A DNA stretch of 64,000 bases, from contig CAYOZN010000002.1 in the NCBI GenBank assembly GCA_964408455.1, positions 248,001-312,000 on the forward strand, read 5' to 3'. Positions 26,191 through 35,255 of the stretch are shown in pieces (the first letter of the stretch is position 1; each line of letters begins with the position of its first letter). The translations under genes and the position numbers were made by a program. The stretch is from CAYOZN01 sp964408455. GTDB lineage: Bacteria > Planctomycetota > Phycisphaerae > UBA1845 > UTPLA1. The notes under the pieces are model-generated. The model ran no database searches, was not told the DNA's origin, and saw only the letters and a list, made by a program, of their open reading frames with translations.

Positions 26191-26829
26191 ATGGCCTGGC
26201 AAGCCGCCGATCGCATATCCCCCGCGTTTGAGCCCGGCGCGCCGCCGGTATTGAGCGAGGCCATCCGCGAGAAGATTCGCTCGTTCCTGCCGCGCTACGA
26301 GACCAGGCGGGCGGCGCTATTGCCGGCGCTGCACGTCGTTCAGCATGCGCTCGGTCACGTCAGTTACAAGGCGATGTCCGAGATCGCCGAGGTGCTCGAG
26401 ATTCCACCGAGTTCGGTGCTCGACACCCTGAGCTTTTACACCCACTTCTGGGACCACAAGAAGGGCAGAAAGGTGATCGTCGTGTGCCGCAGCCTGTCCT
26501 GCCAGCTTATGGGCAGCGACAAGGTGCTCGCCGCCTTCAAGCAGGAGCTTGGCATCGGCGAGCACGGCACGACCGAAGACGGGGCCTACAGCCTGGTGAC
26601 CGAAGAGTGCCTGGCCGCCTGCGATTTTGCCCCATGTCTGCTCGTCAATGAGCGCCTGCACAAATGCGTCAAGCCGGACGACGTGCCCAAGCTGCTCAAG
26701 GATGCCGCCAACGATCGCGTCGCCATGCCGCGGTCCGATCTGTTCGATCCGCCGGCTGCCACGGCGACGGCACCGGACGACGCCGTGCTGGGCCGCACGT
26801 CGGACATTCGAGAAATGAAGGATGCCTGA
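26191..26829 (+). CDS. nuoE: NADH-quinone oxidoreductase subunit E (24 kDa)
   Basis: 212 residues. It has the NuoE layout: an N-terminal helical domain (LPALHVVQHALGHVSYKAM, then EIAEVLEIP and VLDTLSFYTHF) followed by a thioredoxin-like [2Fe-2S] domain. The cluster ligands are C99 and C104 (VCRSLSC) and C140 and C144 (EECLAAC). NuoE passes electrons with NuoF at the NADH-oxidising tip of complex I. A 45-residue proline/alanine-rich tail after the iron-sulfur domain is longer than usual. Its last 8 bases overlap the start of the next gene, so translation is probably coupled. Confidence 0.95.
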   Translation: MAWQAADRISPAFEPGAPPVLSEAIREKIRSFLPRYETRRAALLPALHVVQHALGHVSYKAMSEIAEVLEIPPSSVLDTLSFYTHFWDHKKGRKVIVVCRSLSCQLMGSDKVLAAFKQELGIGEHGTTEDGAYSLVTEECLAACDFAPCLLVNERLHKCVKPDDVPKLLKDAANDRVAMPRSDLFDPPAATATAPDDAVLGRTSDIREMKDA

Positions 26830-28156
26830 GGTGAGCGGCGCGCGCGATGACGTCGCCGGTGGGGCCGATTCCGGCACGGCGCCGGCCATTGCCCCGTCGA
26901 TGGCCACCACGCCATTGCCTGCCGCCGAACGGCGTCGCGAGCCCGCCTGGCAGACGCTGGGCTGCTTCGCACTTCTGTTGATCGCCCTGTACCTGGTCGC
27001 GGGTCCCTACGTTGAGCTGCCCACGTGGGGTGTCGAGGCCGCTCGCAATCCCGGCCTGATGGAGGCGCAGGCGTGGCTTCGGGGCGAAATTGCCCTGGAA
27101 AAGCGGCTGTGGGATACGGCGCTTTTCGAGGGCAAGGCCTACAACATCTATCCCCCCATGTTCACGTTCCTCAGTTATGCCGCCCTCCATGCGGGGCGGC
27201 TGGTGGGCGTGCCGGCGGGGGAGTTCTATTCGCCGTGGTATGTCATACTTGTGGCACTTCCGGTGCCGCTGACGGCCTTCTGGGCCTTTCATCGCGTCGC
27301 CGGCTCCGGCGCCTTCGCCGCGGCCCTGGCGGCCGGCTGCATCTGCGGCACGCCGCTGCTGCCCATGCTCGCCGATGCCCGCCACGGCTCCATCAATGGC
27401 ATCAACCTGGTCATGGCAAGCTCCGGCGTCATGCTCCTGGCAGGTGATCTGCTGGGGCGGCGCAGAATCTGGCCGGCGGTCATCGGCCTGCTGCTGGCCG
27501 CGTGGAGCCGGCAGTTGACGCTGTTCTTCGGCGCGGCGATCGTGATCGTCGCCCTCTGCGAATCCGATCGGACCGTCCGCCGGCGAAAGGCAGCGATGGC
27601 GCTGGCGGGGGTGGCGCTGGCCGCCGGCGTGCTCATGCTGCTCAACCAGTTGCGGTTCGGTAACCCGTTCGACAACGGCTACGTTCGTATCTATCAGGGT
27701 GATGGCCGGGAAACGCAGTGGTATGGTGAACGCGCCCTCGAGCATGGGCTGTTCTCGCCGCAGTTCATTCCCGGCAACGCCTATTACATGAATCTGTCAC
27801 CGCCGCGGTTCCGAACATCGCCAGCCTTTATCCAGCTCGACAATCACAATCACGGCGTCAGCATCTGGCTGACGACGCCGCTGCTCTTCGGCGTCCTGGC
27901 AGGCATTCGCCGCTGGTGGCGCGATGTGCCATCCAGGGCATTAATGCTGTGTTCACTGCCCGTCATTCTGGGCCACTTGATGTACCACAATCCGGGCACG
28001 CCGCAGGTCGGGTATTTTCGCTTCGCGCTCGACTACATGCCGGTGTGGCTATTGGTCGTAGCGCCCTGGGCCGTCGAAGCGCGGCACCGGGTCTTCACCA
28101 TTGGCTGCCTGGCATGGAGCCTGCTGTACTTTCGCATGGCGATGGAGATTCGATGA
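26822..28156 (+). CDS. Multi-pass membrane protein, paralogue 2 in the nuo cluster
   Basis: 444 residues. The start at 26822 overlaps the end of nuoE by 8 bases, and the stop overlaps the next start by 4 (ATGA). About ten membrane helices. It shares with the 24008 gene RNPGLMEAQAWLRGEIAL, YNIYPPMFTFLSY, LEHGLFSPQFIPGNAYYMNL and LMYHNPGTPQVGYFRFALDY followed by MPVWLLVVAPW. The repeated use of F/Y-rich outer-loop motifs suggests a substrate-binding surface facing the periplasm. A GT-C-like transferase is one possibility. A role tied to complex I is suggested only by position, since no known complex I subunit looks like this. Confidence 0.7.
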   Translation: MPEVSGARDDVAGGADSGTAPAIAPSMATTPLPAAERRREPAWQTLGCFALLLIALYLVAGPYVELPTWGVEAARNPGLMEAQAWLRGEIALEKRLWDTALFEGKAYNIYPPMFTFLSYAALHAGRLVGVPAGEFYSPWYVILVALPVPLTAFWAFHRVAGSGAFAAALAAGCICGTPLLPMLADARHGSINGINLVMASSGVMLLAGDLLGRRRIWPAVIGLLLAAWSRQLTLFFGAAIVIVALCESDRTVRRRKAAMALAGVALAAGVLMLLNQLRFGNPFDNGYVRIYQGDGRETQWYGERALEHGLFSPQFIPGNAYYMNLSPPRFRTSPAFIQLDNHNHGVSIWLTTPLLFGVLAGIRRWWRDVPSRALMLCSLPVILGHLMYHNPGTPQVGYFRFALDYMPVWLLVVAPWAVEARHRVFTIGCLAWSLLYFRMAMEIR

Positions 28157-29622
28157 CGCAGCCTGCCCGGCAGCCGCACACGATTGAGCCGCCCATCCCT
28201 GGCAGCGACCGGACGGTTGCGTGCCGGTCGCGGCTGCCCAGCCTCGGTGTGTTCCTGCTCATGATGGCGGCCGTGCAGCTCGCCCTGGGGCCCAAGCTGC
28301 GGCTCTCGCAGTGGCAGGCCAGCGCCGAAAGCAATGCTGCCATTGCGGAGGCACTGGCCTGGCTGGACGGGCGCTTGGACATTACGCCGGCCGGTTCCCG
28401 CAAGGACCTGCGCCTGGCGGAAAACCGGCCGCACGACACGGCCTGGTTTGAGGGCCGCGTCTATAACGTGTTCCCGCCGCTGGTCACGATTATCAGCCTG
28501 GTGCTGCATCCGTGGCACTGGATCATGGCGGTGCCCGCGGGGTTCTGGCTGACGACGCCAATGGTGCTGGCGTGCTTCTGGCCGCTGCCGATCACGGGGT
28601 TTCTTGTTTTTCGCCGGCGGGTGGGCAGCGACGTCTGGGCGGCCGTGCTGACATTCGCATGGCTGGGCGCAACGCCGCTATTGCCCAATCTGCACGGCAC
28701 GGCGACCGGCTATCTGGGGCAGATGGACCACGTGCTTTCGCAGGTGGGGCTGCTGCTCGTGGCCGACAACGTCCTTGGCGGACGGCGCCTCTGGCCCGGT
28801 CTCGTGGGATTATTGATCTGCACCTGGTCGCGGCAGATCACGTTTCTATATGCGCCTGCGCTGCTGTTCGTCGCCGCCCGGCGCGGCGGGTGGAAGCACC
28901 TGCTTGCATGCGCTGCCGGCGTGGCGGCCATCGCGGCGCCGCTGCTCGTGCTCAATCATCTCAAGTTCGGCGACCCGCTGGATTTCGGCTATCGCTATAT
29001 TTACGTCGGCCGCGAAGACGCCGGCATGGGAAAGCGCGTCGCCGAGCACGGCGTCTTTTCGCCGCATTTCATCCCCGAAAATCTCTATTACATGCACCTG
29101 GCCCCGCCCGATGTCGACCTTGCGAACAGCTCGCTTGTCGAGCTCAAGATCAGCGACGCCAATCAATACGGCACGAGTCTGTGGTTGACCACGCCGCTTG
29201 CGTTGTGGATCTTCCTGGCCGCGCCGGCCTGGTGGCGCGACAGAAGGGCACGATGGCTCTTTGGCGGCTCTCTGCTGGTCATGGCCGGGCTCGCCTGCTA
29301 TCACAGCCCCGGCTATATTTCGCACGGATACAGCCGCTTCGCGCTTGATTTTTTGCCCGTGTGGCTGGTTATGGTCGCACCGTACACCTTCGGCGATGCA
29401 CGGTTGAAGCATGGCGGCGCCGAACCTCCCGCGGAAGCGCCGGGCGCCGGCCTGGTTGTACAGCCGCGCGCCGCGCTCGGGGCGCTGGACGGCTGGCGCA
29501 CCTGGCTGACACTGGCGATGATCGCATGGGGTCTGCTCTATTTTCAGGCAATCACGCCCGACGGGCCGGCGCCGCGCCGCGCCGGCGGGCAGGTGACAAT
29601 GGTGACGCATGGCAAAGTTTGA
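28153..29622 (+). CDS. Multi-pass membrane protein, paralogue 3 in the nuo cluster
   Basis: 489 residues from the ATG at 28153, which overlaps the preceding stop (ATGA). Its 3' end overlaps nuoF by 14 bases. About ten membrane helices. Shared motifs with the two paralogues are AEALAWLDGRLDI, YNVFPPLVTIISLV, VAEHGVFSPHFIPENLYYMHL, and YHSPGYISHGYSRFALDF followed by LPVWLVMVAPY. It has an extra charged loop near the C-terminus (GDARLKHGGAEPPAEAPGAG) before the last helix. The family is unnamed as far as I can tell. The strong gene coupling on both sides makes a recent passive insertion unlikely. Confidence 0.7.
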   Translation: MTQPARQPHTIEPPIPGSDRTVACRSRLPSLGVFLLMMAAVQLALGPKLRLSQWQASAESNAAIAEALAWLDGRLDITPAGSRKDLRLAENRPHDTAWFEGRVYNVFPPLVTIISLVLHPWHWIMAVPAGFWLTTPMVLACFWPLPITGFLVFRRRVGSDVWAAVLTFAWLGATPLLPNLHGTATGYLGQMDHVLSQVGLLLVADNVLGGRRLWPGLVGLLICTWSRQITFLYAPALLFVAARRGGWKHLLACAAGVAAIAAPLLVLNHLKFGDPLDFGYRYIYVGREDAGMGKRVAEHGVFSPHFIPENLYYMHLAPPDVDLANSSLVELKISDANQYGTSLWLTTPLALWIFLAAPAWWRDRRARWLFGGSLLVMAGLACYHSPGYISHGYSRFALDFLPVWLVMVAPYTFGDARLKHGGAEPPAEAPGAGLVVQPRAALGALDGWRTWLTLAMIAWGLLYFQAITPDGPAPRRAGGQVTMVTHGKV

Positions 29623-30964
29623 ACCAGTGCTGCTGAAGAACCTCGGCGTCCCGGACGTCCAGAAGCTTGATGTCTACCGCTCGCGCGGCGGTTACTCGGT
29701 CGCCGAGAAGGTCATCAAAACGATGACGCCCGACGCCGTCATCGAGGCCACCAAGGCCAGCGGTCTGCGCGGCCGCGGCGGGGCCGGATTCCCGGCGGGC
29801 ATGAAGTGGTCATTCCTGCCGCCCGATCGCAAGATCACCTATCTGTGCGTGAACGCCGACGAGTCGGAGCCGGGCACCTTCTGCAATCGCGTGCTGATGG
29901 AGAATGATCCGCACTTGTTGCTGGAGGGCATTCTGATTGCGGGGTTCGCGACGCGTACGACGACGGCGTACATCTATATGCGCGTCGAATTTCACGAGCA
30001 GTTTCACATCCTCCAGAAGGCGCTCGACGAGGCGTATGCCGCGGGGCTCTTCGGCGAGAAAATCTTTGGCGCCGATTTCTCGATGAACTGCTTCATCCAT
30101 CGCGGCGCGGGGGCCTACGTCTGCGGCGAGGAGACCGGGCTGATCGAGAGTCTCGAGGGCAAGCGCGGCTGGCCACGGATCAAGCCGCCGTTTCCAGCCA
30201 TCGAGGGCTTGTTTCGGCGGCCGACGGTAGTGAACAATGTAGAGACGCTGTGCTGCCTGGTGCCGATTTTCGAACGCGGGGCCGAGTGGTTCAAATCGAT
30301 CGGCACCGAGGGCTCGGCGGGGCCGAAGCTGTACACGCTGAGCGGGCCGGTGAAGCGCCCCGGCTGCTTCGAGGCACCGCTGGGCATCACCTGCCGCGAT
30401 CTGATCTTCGGCGACGACTTCGGCCGCGGCATGCTCGATGGGAAGAAAGTGAAGGGCTGCATCCCCGGCGGCCTGTCGGTCGGCGTGCTGACCGAGGCGG
30501 AGCTGGATTGCCGTCTGGACTTTGACGACGTGCGCAAGTACGGCCTGCTGGGCCTGGGCACCGCCGGGGCGATCGTCATCCCGCACGATGCGGATATTCG
30601 CCAGGTGCTGCTCAACGTGACGCGATTCTACTCGCACGAAAGCTGCGGGCAGTGCACCCAGTGCCGCGAGGGCACCAACTGGATGTACAAGATCGCGAGG
30701 CGCATCGCAGCGGGCGCGGGGCGCATGGTCGACCTCGATATTCTCGTCGATACGACGACGAACATGGGCATGATGCCGGGGCTGAGTATCTGCGGGCTTC
30801 CGGATGGTGCCGCCTATCCGATTCGCACGATCGTGCAGAAGTATCGGGCGGAGTTCGAGGAGCACATCCGCCGGCAGGAACCGGGGAAGGTGGAGCACGT
30901 GCTGAAAGAGATCAATCCGGCGGTGTATGAGCTGCCGATTCTGGGAGCGATGGCGGTGCAGTGA
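29609..30964 (+). CDS. nuoF: NADH-quinone oxidoreductase subunit F (51 kDa)
   Basis: 451 residues. The ATG at 29609 overlaps the previous gene by 14 bases. The FMN/NADH-binding loop GLRGRGGAGFPAGMKW lies at residues 52-67, VNADESEPGTFCNR follows, and the iron-sulfur site SCGQCTQCREG carries C346, C349 and C352, with C395 in GLSICGLPDG as fourth ligand of the N3 [4Fe-4S] cluster. NuoF oxidises NADH and passes electrons through FMN. It works with NuoE. nuoG is not downstream; a small unknown gene follows with a TGATG junction (stop 30962-30964, start 30964). Confidence 0.96.
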   Translation: MAKFEPVLLKNLGVPDVQKLDVYRSRGGYSVAEKVIKTMTPDAVIEATKASGLRGRGGAGFPAGMKWSFLPPDRKITYLCVNADESEPGTFCNRVLMENDPHLLLEGILIAGFATRTTTAYIYMRVEFHEQFHILQKALDEAYAAGLFGEKIFGADFSMNCFIHRGAGAYVCGEETGLIESLEGKRGWPRIKPPFPAIEGLFRRPTVVNNVETLCCLVPIFERGAEWFKSIGTEGSAGPKLYTLSGPVKRPGCFEAPLGITCRDLIFGDDFGRGMLDGKKVKGCIPGGLSVGVLTEAELDCRLDFDDVRKYGLLGLGTAGAIVIPHDADIRQVLLNVTRFYSHESCGQCTQCREGTNWMYKIARRIAAGAGRMVDLDILVDTTTNMGMMPGLSICGLPDGAAYPIRTIVQKYRAEFEEHIRRQEPGKVEHVLKEINPAVYELPILGAMAVQ

Positions 30965-31281
30965 TGGCGGAACATGCGGTCATAGTGCATCTGCGACTAA
31001 GTGATGAAACCTTTGGGTCATCGGAAGAGCGCGAAGCGATTTTCGCGATTGAGGACCTGATGAGCGACGCAATTGAGCGATCGACTGCCGGAGAGTTTGA
31101 CGGTCATGAGTTTGGCGAGGGTGAATGCGTCCTTTTCATGTATGGTCCAGAGGCGGATCGCCTCTTTGCCTCCATCGAGCCAATTCTGAAGTCCTCACCG
31201 CTGGCAGCCGGTGGATACGCGATCAAGCGATACGGCGATGCGAGTGATCCGGGCTCACGCAAAGTCCGGGTCACGTGGTAA
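30964..31281 (+). CDS. Small acidic protein of unknown function
   Basis: 105 residues, acidic and soluble, starting at the ATG that overlaps the last base of the nuoF stop codon. The N-terminal part AEHAVIVHLRLSDETFGSSE alternates hydrophobic residues like an edge beta strand. The middle FDGHEFGEGECVLFMYGPEA and the end YAIKRYGDASDPGSRKVRV fit a small alpha/beta fold. I do not recognise the family. Coupling to nuoF suggests co-expression, but the HTH gene 13 bases downstream hints it may instead belong to a small regulatory pair. Confidence 0.65.
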   Translation: MAEHAVIVHLRLSDETFGSSEEREAIFAIEDLMSDAIERSTAGEFDGHEFGEGECVLFMYGPEADRLFASIEPILKSSPLAAGGYAIKRYGDASDPGSRKVRVTW

Positions 31282-31294
31282 TCTGTGCCAGAAC

Positions 31295-31669
31295 ATGAGC
31301 CTGTTTGAACAACTTCGCGCCGGTCTGGAGGACAGCTTTGCTTTTTCAAAGGGCCAAATCAATCTGAAGACGACGACATTGCCGGCGCCGCCGCCCAGAA
31401 TCGGACCCGCCAAGATCGCTTCGATGCGCAGGAAGCTGAAGATGTCCCAGGCGGTGTTTGCCGCGACCCTGAATGTTTCAACCAGGACGATCCAAAGTTG
31501 GGAGCAGGGGGTGAGGGAGCCGTGTGACGCCGCACTCAGGATGCTCCAACTCGTGGACGCGGATTCGAACGTCGTCTCATCCATTTTTTCGCAGCAACCT
31601 CGGCACCGGAAACCACGAGCACGGAACGGATTACGAGGTTCCTCGCCGGGTCGCCGCAGGAAGAAATAG
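31295..31669 (+). CDS. HigA/NadS-like helix-turn-helix protein, orphan antitoxin-type regulator
   Basis: 124 residues from the ATG at 31295; the earlier in-frame start at 31211 lies inside the previous gene. The N-terminal MSLFEQLRAGLEDSFAFSKG matches the start of HigA/NadS-type antitoxins. The XRE-type DNA-binding domain follows (KIASMRRKLKMSQAVFAATL, then NVSTRTIQSWEQGVREPCDA). The C-terminus is a basic tail (RNGLRGSSPGRRRKK). HigA-type proteins normally repress an operon with a RelE-like toxin. No such toxin gene is adjacent, and the preceding 105-aa protein is not RelE-like, so this is an orphan or a repurposed regulator. Confidence 0.8.
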   Translation: MSLFEQLRAGLEDSFAFSKGQINLKTTTLPAPPPRIGPAKIASMRRKLKMSQAVFAATLNVSTRTIQSWEQGVREPCDAALRMLQLVDADSNVVSSIFSQQPRHRKPRARNGLRGSSPGRRRKK

Positions 31670-31847
31670 GCCTTCCCACTTTCAGCCAATTGCAGTGCAA
31701 ACAGGGGCGAGGCTGACCATTCGAAATCGTTGAATCGACCGCGCGGGCCGGATAGCATGGCTCACATCTCAGGCGTCCTTCGGCGAGCGGCGGCCTGCTT
31801 CGGGTAACGATTGGTCGGATTCCAGTCCTTTATTCAGGAGTCGTCTC

Positions 31848-33620
31848 ATGCCTCAGCCGCGCCGCCGGTTCGCGAATTTCGTGCTCATTTCGGGTGTCGT
31901 CGCGCTTGCCCTGTCCACCCATTCCGCCGCCCAGCCCGTCAATGACGCCTGTGCCGACGCCATCGACGTCGTGGAAGGCGAGTACGAAGGCACCAGTCTA
32001 TTCTCCACCGGCGAGGGGCTGAGCTTCTGCGGCTCGTCGGCCTTCCAGCCCGATGTGTGGTACCGCTTCGTCGCACCGTACAACGGCCAGCTCTCGGCCC
32101 ATCTCTGCAATGGCGCGACCTACGACACGGTGATCGGCATCTGGAACGGCTGCCCGTCCGACGGCGGCTCCGAGATCGCGTGCAACGACGACTCGTGCGG
32201 CATGCAGCGCTCCAGCGTGGTCGCGCCGATCACCTTGAGCGAGCAGTACTACATCCGCGTCTCAGGCTTCGAAGGCGACCAGGGCAACTTCACGCTCACC
32301 GTCCTTCCCACGGACTTCGGCGCCGTCACCGGCCCCGATGTGGTGCTTTCCGACGTGACCGAGATCGACGCCTTCGGTCCGGATGGCGGCGTCCGGGCCT
32401 ACATTTCTGACACGCACACGTGCAATGTCGGCGACACCAACCTTCAGTGGGGCGGCACCACGCCGCTGATAACGTGGAATGCCTACCGCCTGTTCAACGG
32501 GCGTTTCGAGCAGATCGGCATGTCGTGGGTGAAGAATGGCACCTTCGCCCAGGCCGGGCCCGGTTGCGGCGTTGTGTGCAGCGGGGCGGGCGGATCGGTC
32601 CTGGGGGCTGGCTGCCGCGACATCTATTCTGCCGCGTTCAACGCCGATCAGGCGATCCTCGGCCCGCGGTCAGCCGTGAATGCGTTCACCGGCGCCTATC
32701 CCGGTCCATCCGGCGCCTGCGACGCGGCGCCTTCGATCTGCAAGCGGCTTCAGATTGCCGAGAGCGATCTGGATGCCAGCCTGTATCCCGAGGCGCTGTA
32801 TTTCCTGGAAGTGGTGATGGTCGCCGGCGACGATGCCTCGGCGGGCAATGCATTGAACAACGTGTCTTACAAGCGCGTCGCGGTCGATGAGAATCTCGCC
32901 ATGACGCCTGCGTCGCCGATTGACGTCGGGCATCCGGCGCTGGAAGCCTGGCGCGCGCACGGCTTCGGGCTGAACTTTCCCGACACGGCGATCATGCTGG
33001 GCTCGGTCGACGTGCCGCTCGAAGGGCGGTTTCATTATGCCTACCACGTCCGCGAGCTGGGCGGCGGGCAATGGCATTACGAATATGCCGTCTTCAATCT
33101 CAACTCGCACCAGTCGATGGGATCGTTCCAGGTACCGATCGGTCCCGGCGTCGGCGTCAGCAACGTCGGCTTTCGCGACGTGCCGTACCACAGCGGGGAG
33201 CCGCTCGACGGCACCGACTGGGTGGTCAGCGTCGATGCCAGCGGCGTGACATGGTCGTGCCCGCAGACGTTCGGCGAAAACCCGAACGCCAACGCGTTGC
33301 GCTATGGCACGATGTATAACTTCTGGTTTGATGCCTCGGCCGGGCCATTCGACGGCGCCGCGAGGCTGGGTCTTTTCCGGCCTGGCATCGTGACCGAAGT
33401 CTTCGCGACCATGTCGACCCCGACGGCGCCGCCGCCGTGCCTGCCGGGCGACATCAACCTGGACCAGGTGCTCGACGCTCGCGACATTCAGCCCTTTGTC
33501 GACTGTGCCCTGTTCGGCGGCACGCCGGGCGGCGACTGCGCCTGTGCGGATTTCGACGCCAGCGGCGGCATCGACGCGACCGACCAGTCAATCTTCGTCT
33601 TTGCCCTGCTGGGTTTCTGA
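31848..33620 (+). CDS. Secreted protein with dockerin-like C-terminus
   Basis: 590 residues. CAGGAG eight bases before the ATG supports this start. A signal peptide (residues 1 to about 28, ending STHSAAQ) is followed by a cysteine-containing beta-sandwich (NDACADAIDV, then DVWYRFVAPYNGQLSAHL, then YIRVSGFEGDQGNFTLTV), a layout typical of PPC-like secreted domains. The middle is a novel cysteine-rich region. The last 60 residues (GDINLDQVLDARDIQPFVDC and DFDASGGIDATDQSIFVF) are paired calcium loops of the dockerin-like or EF-hand type that end many planctomycete exported proteins. It probably functions at the surface. No catalytic motif is seen. The convergent kinase gene follows after 114 bases, with an ACCGCC/GGCGGT hairpin at 33631-33647 between. 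Confidence 0.85.
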   Translation: MPQPRRRFANFVLISGVVALALSTHSAAQPVNDACADAIDVVEGEYEGTSLFSTGEGLSFCGSSAFQPDVWYRFVAPYNGQLSAHLCNGATYDTVIGIWNGCPSDGGSEIACNDDSCGMQRSSVVAPITLSEQYYIRVSGFEGDQGNFTLTVLPTDFGAVTGPDVVLSDVTEIDAFGPDGGVRAYISDTHTCNVGDTNLQWGGTTPLITWNAYRLFNGRFEQIGMSWVKNGTFAQAGPGCGVVCSGAGGSVLGAGCRDIYSAAFNADQAILGPRSAVNAFTGAYPGPSGACDAAPSICKRLQIAESDLDASLYPEALYFLEVVMVAGDDASAGNALNNVSYKRVAVDENLAMTPASPIDVGHPALEAWRAHGFGLNFPDTAIMLGSVDVPLEGRFHYAYHVRELGGGQWHYEYAVFNLNSHQSMGSFQVPIGPGVGVSNVGFRDVPYHSGEPLDGTDWVVSVDASGVTWSCPQTFGENPNANALRYGTMYNFWFDASAGPFDGAARLGLFRPGIVTEVFATMSTPTAPPPCLPGDINLDQVLDARDIQPFVDCALFGGTPGGDCACADFDASGGIDATDQSIFVFALLGF

Positions 33621-33734
33621 CCCGGGTGACACCGCCTTTCCGGCGGTAATGTGACAGCATCATGGCGCTGTCGTCGCGGCGGTGAAGTGATACCCGCGTG
33701 GCACCACCGACAGTGACGGAGGATTTCGCCTTTT

Positions 33735-35093
33735 TTATTGCAGGGCCCGATACCACAGCCACGCCAGCGTCACCGCCGTCGCCGACAGAACGATAAGCAC
33801 CAGCCAGCTGATCCACGGCGAGACCGTCTTCACCGGCGCCGTGCGGCTGTGTTCGAGCGTGATCGTGGGATCGCTGTCGCCGGGATAGAGCGCCAATAGC
33901 AGCTCACCTGCCAGCGTGTCGGCCGACTGGTAGCGGTCCGCCGGTTCGGCCTGGAGACACTGCACCACAATGTCCCGCAGCCGGTCGGGCCAGCTCTCCG
34001 GCGTGTCGTCGCGGCGCAGGCTGCTGGCCTGCCGCTGGATCTCCAGCATGGCGCTGCGCGACTTGGCCTTGATGGCCCGCTGCCCCGAAAGGGCATAGTA
34101 CAGGCACAGCCCCAGACCATAAATATCGCTGGCCGGTGTCACGCGTTCGCCGCGGGCCGCCTCCGGCGAGATCCAGCCGGGCGTGCCCAGGGCCTTCTCG
34201 CTCAGTTCCGCGATGCCCTCGAGCCCCTCGACGTCGGCCAGGCCGAAGTCGGTCACTTTCACGCGTCCCTGCTCGTCGATCATGATATTTCCGGGTTTCA
34301 CGTCGCGGTGCACGATGCCGCGAGCATGCGCCGCCGCGAGCGCCCGGGCCGCATGCGCGATGATATAACACGCCTGCGATGCGGGCAGGGGACCGCTCTT
34401 CTGCACCAGCGACAGCAGGGTGACACCGTGGACCAGCTCCATGGCGAAATAGTGCACGCCATCTTCCTCCCCGATTTCGTGCACCGTGACGATGTTCGGA
34501 TGCTGAAGCGCCGCCGCAACCCGCGCCTCCTGGAGAAAGAGCTTCAGCCCGACGTGATTGCTGCCCGGTTCGAATTTCCGCGGCAACAGCTTCAGGGCCA
34601 CCGCCCGCTGGAGCGACGCATCCCACGCCTCATAGACCTGCCCCATGGCCCCCTGGCCGAGAACCGATTTGATCTCGTAGCGGCCGATTCCCCGCCCGAT
34701 CCACTCGGCGGGCGCCGGCGGCGCCTCGTGTGCGTGCTGCGTGACCAGCAGGCCGATGGTCGACGCGTGATCCACCACATCGTGCGCGCCGGTTCCCTCC
34801 CGCGTCCAGGCAGCGGCCGCCGCGGTCAGGGCATTCGATACGTCGCGCGCGGCGTGACTTTCTTCGCGCCAGACGTGGCCGCAGTGGCGGCACCGCACGC
34901 GGCGGTGCAGGACCGAACCCGGCAATCGGTAGGCCGCCTTGCACTGGGGGCAAACGACGCGATGGCGCTGTCCCGTTGACGTTTCTTCGCTTGAAGATGT
35001 GGATGTCTCCGCATTTGGGGCGATGGCTGCCGTGTCATCGGCCTGTTCCGGCTCGGCGTGCGGCATGTGATCTCGACGTGAATTCTCGCTCAT
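33735..35093 (-). CDS. Membrane-anchored zinc-ribbon Ser/Thr protein kinase
   Basis: 452 residues from the ATG at 35093. A zinc ribbon comes first, with cysteine pairs at 48/51 (CPQC) and 68/71 (CRHC), similar to MJ0042-type fingers. A linker leads to a Hanks-type kinase domain: glycine loop GQGAMGQV at about 146-153, catalytic lysine near 168, HRDVKPGN at 262-269, and DFG at 282-284. One C-terminal membrane helix (about 428-448, VSPWISWLVLIVLSATAVTL) ends the protein almost at once, so there is no exported sensor. This architecture is frequent in Planctomycetota. All catalytic residues are present, so it should be active on Ser/Thr. The target is unknown; the FHA/PP2C gene 4 kb away is a possible partner but this is not shown. 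Confidence 0.92.
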   Translation of the reverse strand: MSENSRRDHMPHAEPEQADDTAAIAPNAETSTSSSEETSTGQRHRVVCPQCKAAYRLPGSVLHRRVRCRHCGHVWREESHAARDVSNALTAAAAAWTREGTGAHDVVDHASTIGLLVTQHAHEAPPAPAEWIGRGIGRYEIKSVLGQGAMGQVYEAWDASLQRAVALKLLPRKFEPGSNHVGLKLFLQEARVAAALQHPNIVTVHEIGEEDGVHYFAMELVHGVTLLSLVQKSGPLPASQACYIIAHAARALAAAHARGIVHRDVKPGNIMIDEQGRVKVTDFGLADVEGLEGIAELSEKALGTPGWISPEAARGERVTPASDIYGLGLCLYYALSGQRAIKAKSRSAMLEIQRQASSLRRDDTPESWPDRLRDIVVQCLQAEPADRYQSADTLAGELLLALYPGDSDPTITLEHSRTAPVKTVSPWISWLVLIVLSATAVTLAWLWYRALQ

Positions 35094-35255
35094 GTCGAAC
35101 CAGGAACGGGGCGGCAGGCATGGACGCCCCCCGCGCGAATGGCTTCGTTTCAATCGCCGCGGCGGACTTGGCCGAACTTCTTAATCGCCGCCCCGACGGG
35201 TCGCGGGATTATACCGAGCTTGTCGCGGCGGGCCGAACCGCTAGTCTGGGAGGGC

